Shown here piece by piece: positions 61,181 to 64,000 of a stretch of 64,000 bases of DNA. Source of the stretch: Chryseobacterium mucoviscidosis (GTDB lineage: Bacteria; Bacteroidota; Bacteroidia; Flavobacteriales; Weeksellaceae); the NCBI RefSeq assembly GCF_002177115.1, contig NZ_MVAG01000105.1:124001-188000 (forward strand), in the 5' to 3' direction. The notes beneath the pieces are model-generated. The model saw only the letters and a program-made list of their open reading frames with translations. It did no database searches and was not told the DNA's origin. Within the stretch, counting starts at the first letter, position 1. Each line of letters begins with the position of its first letter. The translations under genes and the position numbers were made by a program.

Positions 61181-61930
61181 ATGTCGTTGATAAAAGATAA
61201 AATAGATCCTGAGAATTTACCACAGCATGTGGCTATCATCATGGATGGTAACGGAAGATGGGCAAAATCTCGTGGCGAAGAAAGAACCTTTGGTCACAAG
61301 AATGCCATTGATGCGGTAAGAAATGCCATAAATGCGTGTAATGAGATACATATTCCGTATTTAACTCTTTATACCTTTTCTTCGGAAAACTGGAACCGTC
61401 CGGCAGAGGAAGTAAATACTTTAATGAATTTACTTGTAGAAACCTTATTGCTTGAAGCGGAAGAAATTTTCAGCAAAGGGTTAAGAATGCACGTTATTGG
61501 AAATCTCGAAAAACTTCCCTCACTTGTAAAAGATCAGCTTTTACGCGTGGTGGAACTTACAAAAGAAAACACAAAAGGCAATTTGGTACTGGCAATCAGC
61601 TATGGTTCGCAGCATGAAATACTAAATGCCGTTAAAAGCATCAGCGAAGATGTAAAGAAAGGAAAGGTAGACATTGAAGACATCGATGAAAAATTATTCG
61701 AAAGTCACCTCTACACAAAAGATTTTCCACCCGTAGATCTTTTAATAAGAACCAGCGGTGAGATCAGAATCAGTAATTTTCTCCTTTGGCAGATCGCCTA
61801 TGCAGAACTGCAGTTTTTAAACGTTCTGTGGCCGGATTTTTCAAAAGATATTTTCTTTCAGTGTATTGTAGATTATCAAAACAAAGAAAGAAGATTCGGT
61901 AAAACCGGAGAACAGATAAAAATTCAGTAA
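61181..61930 (+). CDS. uppS: Isoprenyl transferase (undecaprenyl diphosphate synthase)
   Basis: A 249-residue cis-prenyltransferase making undecaprenyl diphosphate for peptidoglycan and exopolysaccharide. HVAIIMDGNGRWAKSRG holds catalytic Asp22; FSSENWNRP and DLLIRTSGEIRISNFLLWQ follow. The usual RTGGEQR reads RTSGEIR here, a conservative variation. It starts one base after the porG stop. Confidence 0.95.
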   Translation: MSLIKDKIDPENLPQHVAIIMDGNGRWAKSRGEERTFGHKNAIDAVRNAINACNEIHIPYLTLYTFSSENWNRPAEEVNTLMNLLVETLLLEAEEIFSKGLRMHVIGNLEKLPSLVKDQLLRVVELTKENTKGNLVLAISYGSQHEILNAVKSISEDVKKGKVDIEDIDEKLFESHLYTKDFPPVDLLIRTSGEIRISNFLLWQIAYAELQFLNVLWPDFSKDIFFQCIVDYQNKERRFGKTGEQIKIQ

Positions 61931-61958
61931 AATTTAAGAAAAGAAAGACTACGATAAA

Positions 61959-64000
61959 ATGAAGTTTAGACTATTACCCATCATTATGTTTGTTGCTTCT
62001 GCACATTTTTATGGACAGGTAACTCCACAGGACAGCACACAGGTGAGCAAATCTGTACAAGCAGAAAACCAAGCAGGGACGTACACCTTAAAAGACATCG
62101 TTGTAGATGGGGTTAAAAAATATACGCCGGCTCAGATCCTGAGATTTACAGGTCTGGTAAAAGGAGAATCAGTAGATATTCCGGGGCAGAAAATCAGCAA
62201 TGCGGTAAAAAAACTTTGGGACACTCAATCTTTTTCTGAAGTAGAAGTGTATGTGCAAAGTATTGAAGGCGAAACTGTTATTCTGAAATTTTATCTGCAG
62301 GATCTGAAGGATCTTGGAGAGGTTAAATTTACGGGTAAAGGAATCGGAAAATCCAAAAATGAAAAAATGGCTAAAGACAATAATCTGAAGCCGGGAACAA
62401 AAATTACGCAGAACTTAGTTTCAAGTCTTAAAACAAACGTTCCTAAAGATTTCATTAAAAAAGGATATGCAGATGCTAAAATTTCCATTCAGGAAAAAGT
62501 AAATGCAGGAGATCCAAATTTAGTAGACTGGACGATCAATGTAGATAAAGGCAAAAGAATTAAGATCGATCATATCGAATTCGAAGGAAATCAGTATGTA
62601 TCAGACAGAAAACTTAGAAAAAAAGCCTTTAAAGAAACAAAACAAAAAAGATTCGGTATTGGCGGAATCCTGAAATCTTCAAAATTCATTGAAGATAAAT
62701 ATCAGGAAGACAAGCAAAACCTAATCAGCTATTATAACTCTTTAGGATATAGAGATGCTGCTATTGTTTCGGATTCTGTTTGGAGAAACAAAAGAAACAA
62801 TTACGAGATCAACGTAAAACTTAAGGAAGGAAAACAGTATTACATCGGAGATATTACATTCACCGGAAATACGGTGTATTCTACAGACTATTTACAAAGA
62901 CTTTTAGGATATAAAAAAGGAGATATCTACGATGCGGTAGGCTTTAATAAAAAAGTAGGAGAAGACGGAGGTAAAGAAGACGATTCGGATATCAAATCCA
63001 GCTACATGAACAACGGTTACCTTTTCTCAAACGTTACACCGGTTGAAAAATCTGTAGACGGAGATAAAATCAATCTTGAAATCCGTATCAACGAAGGTGA
63101 AAAAGCAACTTGGAATAAAGTAACTTGGGAAGGGAATACAACCACTCATGACCACGTTATTCTTAGAGCTTTAAGAACAAAACCGGGAAATCTGTTCGCT
63201 AAAAGTGATATCAAAAGAACATATTTCGATTTAGCCGGAATGCAGTTCTTTGATCCTCAACAGGTTGGGCAGGATATTCAGCCGAATCAGCAGGATAATA
63301 CGGTAGACATCAACTGGAAATTAGTGGAGAAAGGTTCTTCTCAGGTTCAGTTACAGGCAGGTTACGGAGGTAACAGCTTCATCGGAACTTTAGGATTAAC
63401 ATTCAATAACTTCTCTTTAAAGAATTTCCTTAAATTCAAAGACTTTAAGCCGGTTCCTCAAGGTGACGGACAAACGTTATCGCTTCAGGCACAGGCTGGA
63501 CAATATTTTCAGAATTATGGAATTTCATTTACAGAGCCTTGGTTGTTCGGAACAAGACCAACTGCACTTTCTGTAAGTTTAAATAACTCAAGAGTAAAAT
63601 ATTCTGATGTTTACGGAAATGCACAGAAACTGAATATTTTCTCAGCTTCAGTTGGTTTGAACAGATATTTGAGATGGCCGGATGATTATTTCTCATTGTA
63701 TACAGGTCTTCAGTACCAGAAGTACGACTTTAAGAACTATCCGTTCCAGTTTGGAGATGCTACAGAATATTATGGTTCTGCCAACAACTTAAGTATCAAC
63801 TTAGGATTAAGCAGAAACTCAGCAGGTATCGACCCAATTTTCCCGACAGTTGGTTCTAATATAGACTTATCGGTGAAATTTACGCTGCCATATTCAGCAT
63901 TCAACAATAAAGATTACTCTACTTTAAGTCCTACAGAGAAATACAAGTGGATGGAATTCTATAAAGTGAAGTTCAAAGCAGATGTTTATAACGAGATTAT
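61959..64000 (+). CDS. bamA: BamA, outer-membrane protein assembly factor (runs off the window)
   Basis: About 680 codons are visible; the end lies beyond the window. It begins with signal peptide MKFRLLPIIMFVASAHFYGQ and POTRA domains (LKDIVVDGVKKYTPAQILRF; IKIDHIEFEGNQYVSDRKL; YYIGDITFTGNTVYSTDYL; NKVTWEGNTTTHDHVILRAL), followed by the barrel start (VQLQAGYGGNSFIGTLGLTF) and GISFTEPWLFGTRPTALSVS, the characteristic barrel block of Omp85 proteins. The RGF loop is beyond the edge or not yet reached. Confidence 0.95.
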   Translation, partial: MKFRLLPIIMFVASAHFYGQVTPQDSTQVSKSVQAENQAGTYTLKDIVVDGVKKYTPAQILRFTGLVKGESVDIPGQKISNAVKKLWDTQSFSEVEVYVQSIEGETVILKFYLQDLKDLGEVKFTGKGIGKSKNEKMAKDNNLKPGTKITQNLVSSLKTNVPKDFIKKGYADAKISIQEKVNAGDPNLVDWTINVDKGKRIKIDHIEFEGNQYVSDRKLRKKAFKETKQKRFGIGGILKSSKFIEDKYQEDKQNLISYYNSLGYRDAAIVSDSVWRNKRNNYEINVKLKEGKQYYIGDITFTGNTVYSTDYLQRLLGYKKGDIYDAVGFNKKVGEDGGKEDDSDIKSSYMNNGYLFSNVTPVEKSVDGDKINLEIRINEGEKATWNKVTWEGNTTTHDHVILRALRTKPGNLFAKSDIKRTYFDLAGMQFFDPQQVGQDIQPNQQDNTVDINWKLVEKGSSQVQLQAGYGGNSFIGTLGLTFNNFSLKNFLKFKDFKPVPQGDGQTLSLQAQAGQYFQNYGISFTEPWLFGTRPTALSVSLNNSRVKYSDVYGNAQKLNIFSASVGLNRYLRWPDDYFSLYTGLQYQKYDFKNYPFQFGDATEYYGSANNLSINLGLSRNSAGIDPIFPTVGSNIDLSVKFTLPYSAFNNKDYSTLSPTEKYKWMEFYKVKFKADVYNEI

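Overview
The window is a chromosomal segment of a Bacteroidota bacterium, most likely a Chryseobacterium-type member of the Weeksellaceae (genus inferred). The signs are low GC, Bacteroidota -7 boxes (TAnnTTTG) before most operons, a flexirubin/dialkylresorcinol pigment cluster with darA and darB, a type IX secretion C-terminal sorting domain, a PorG-like gene next to uppS and bamA, a tyrosine ammonia-lyase close to the Flavobacterium enzyme, and TGTCATTC-type and CCTCA(C/T)AGGTTT-type intergenic repeats. No rRNA, tRNA, CRISPR array or complete insertion sequence was seen.

Layout: (1) 1-1045, 5' part of ileS on the minus strand, then a repeat-bearing gap. (2) 1.5-36.6 kb, a flexirubin (aryl polyene-dialkylresorcinol ester) cluster in two convergent arms meeting at 14.06 kb. 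The plus arm holds an acyl-adenylating enzyme, tyrosine ammonia-lyase, ketoreductase, ketosynthase, ACP, LpxL-like acyltransferase, CrtI-like oxidoreductase and a C45-type lipoprotein. A divergent halogenase-like flavoenzyme lies inside it. The minus arm runs from 36.6 kb down to 14.06 kb: an MMPL/acyltransferase/methyltransferase-like fusion, DarA, DarB, FabZ-like dehydratases, BtrH-like protein, ABC exporter, thioesterase, three further KS or KS-like genes, ACP, deacetylase, LolA-like carrier, envelope proteins and a GT2-DUF2062 fusion. (3) 36.7-44 kb, EpsG-like and other polytopic membrane proteins around a large T9SS cargo protein. (4) 44-46.6 kb, topA. (5) 46.7-53.2 kb, an accessory stretch of DUF6705-like genes, a stop-interrupted lipoprotein gene, an XRE regulator, a hairpin array and unknown genes. 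(6) 53.3-60.1 kb, a degenerate arginase-fold protein followed by an exopolysaccharide locus (GT2, WecA/MraY-like, Wza-like, Wzc-like). (7) 60.2-64 kb, porG-like, uppS and bamA (open at the window edge).

How the genes work together (inferred from known flexirubin and aryl polyene pathways): tyrosine is deaminated to 4-coumarate, activated and loaded on an ACP, then extended by KS/KS-like pairs, ketoreductase and FabZ-like dehydratases to an aryl polyene acid. DarB and DarA make the dialkylresorcinol. One or more acyltransferase candidates (LpxL-like, PlsC domain, BtrH-like, C45) join the two halves. The MMPL, ABC and LolA-like proteins would place the pigment in the outer membrane.

Most unusual points: an in-frame TGA at codon 17 of a ketosynthase whose catalytic core is intact; a diverged relic of a ketosynthase 3' end between two near-identical palindromes; a toxin-antitoxin pair with its own promoter wedged among the ketosynthases; a second in-frame TGA in a lipoprotein gene carrying a JAMM-like motif; identical terminator hairpins bracketing the accessory stretch behind topA; a four-unit hairpin array beside an XRE regulator; and a repeat element that encodes the N-terminus of a lipoprotein.
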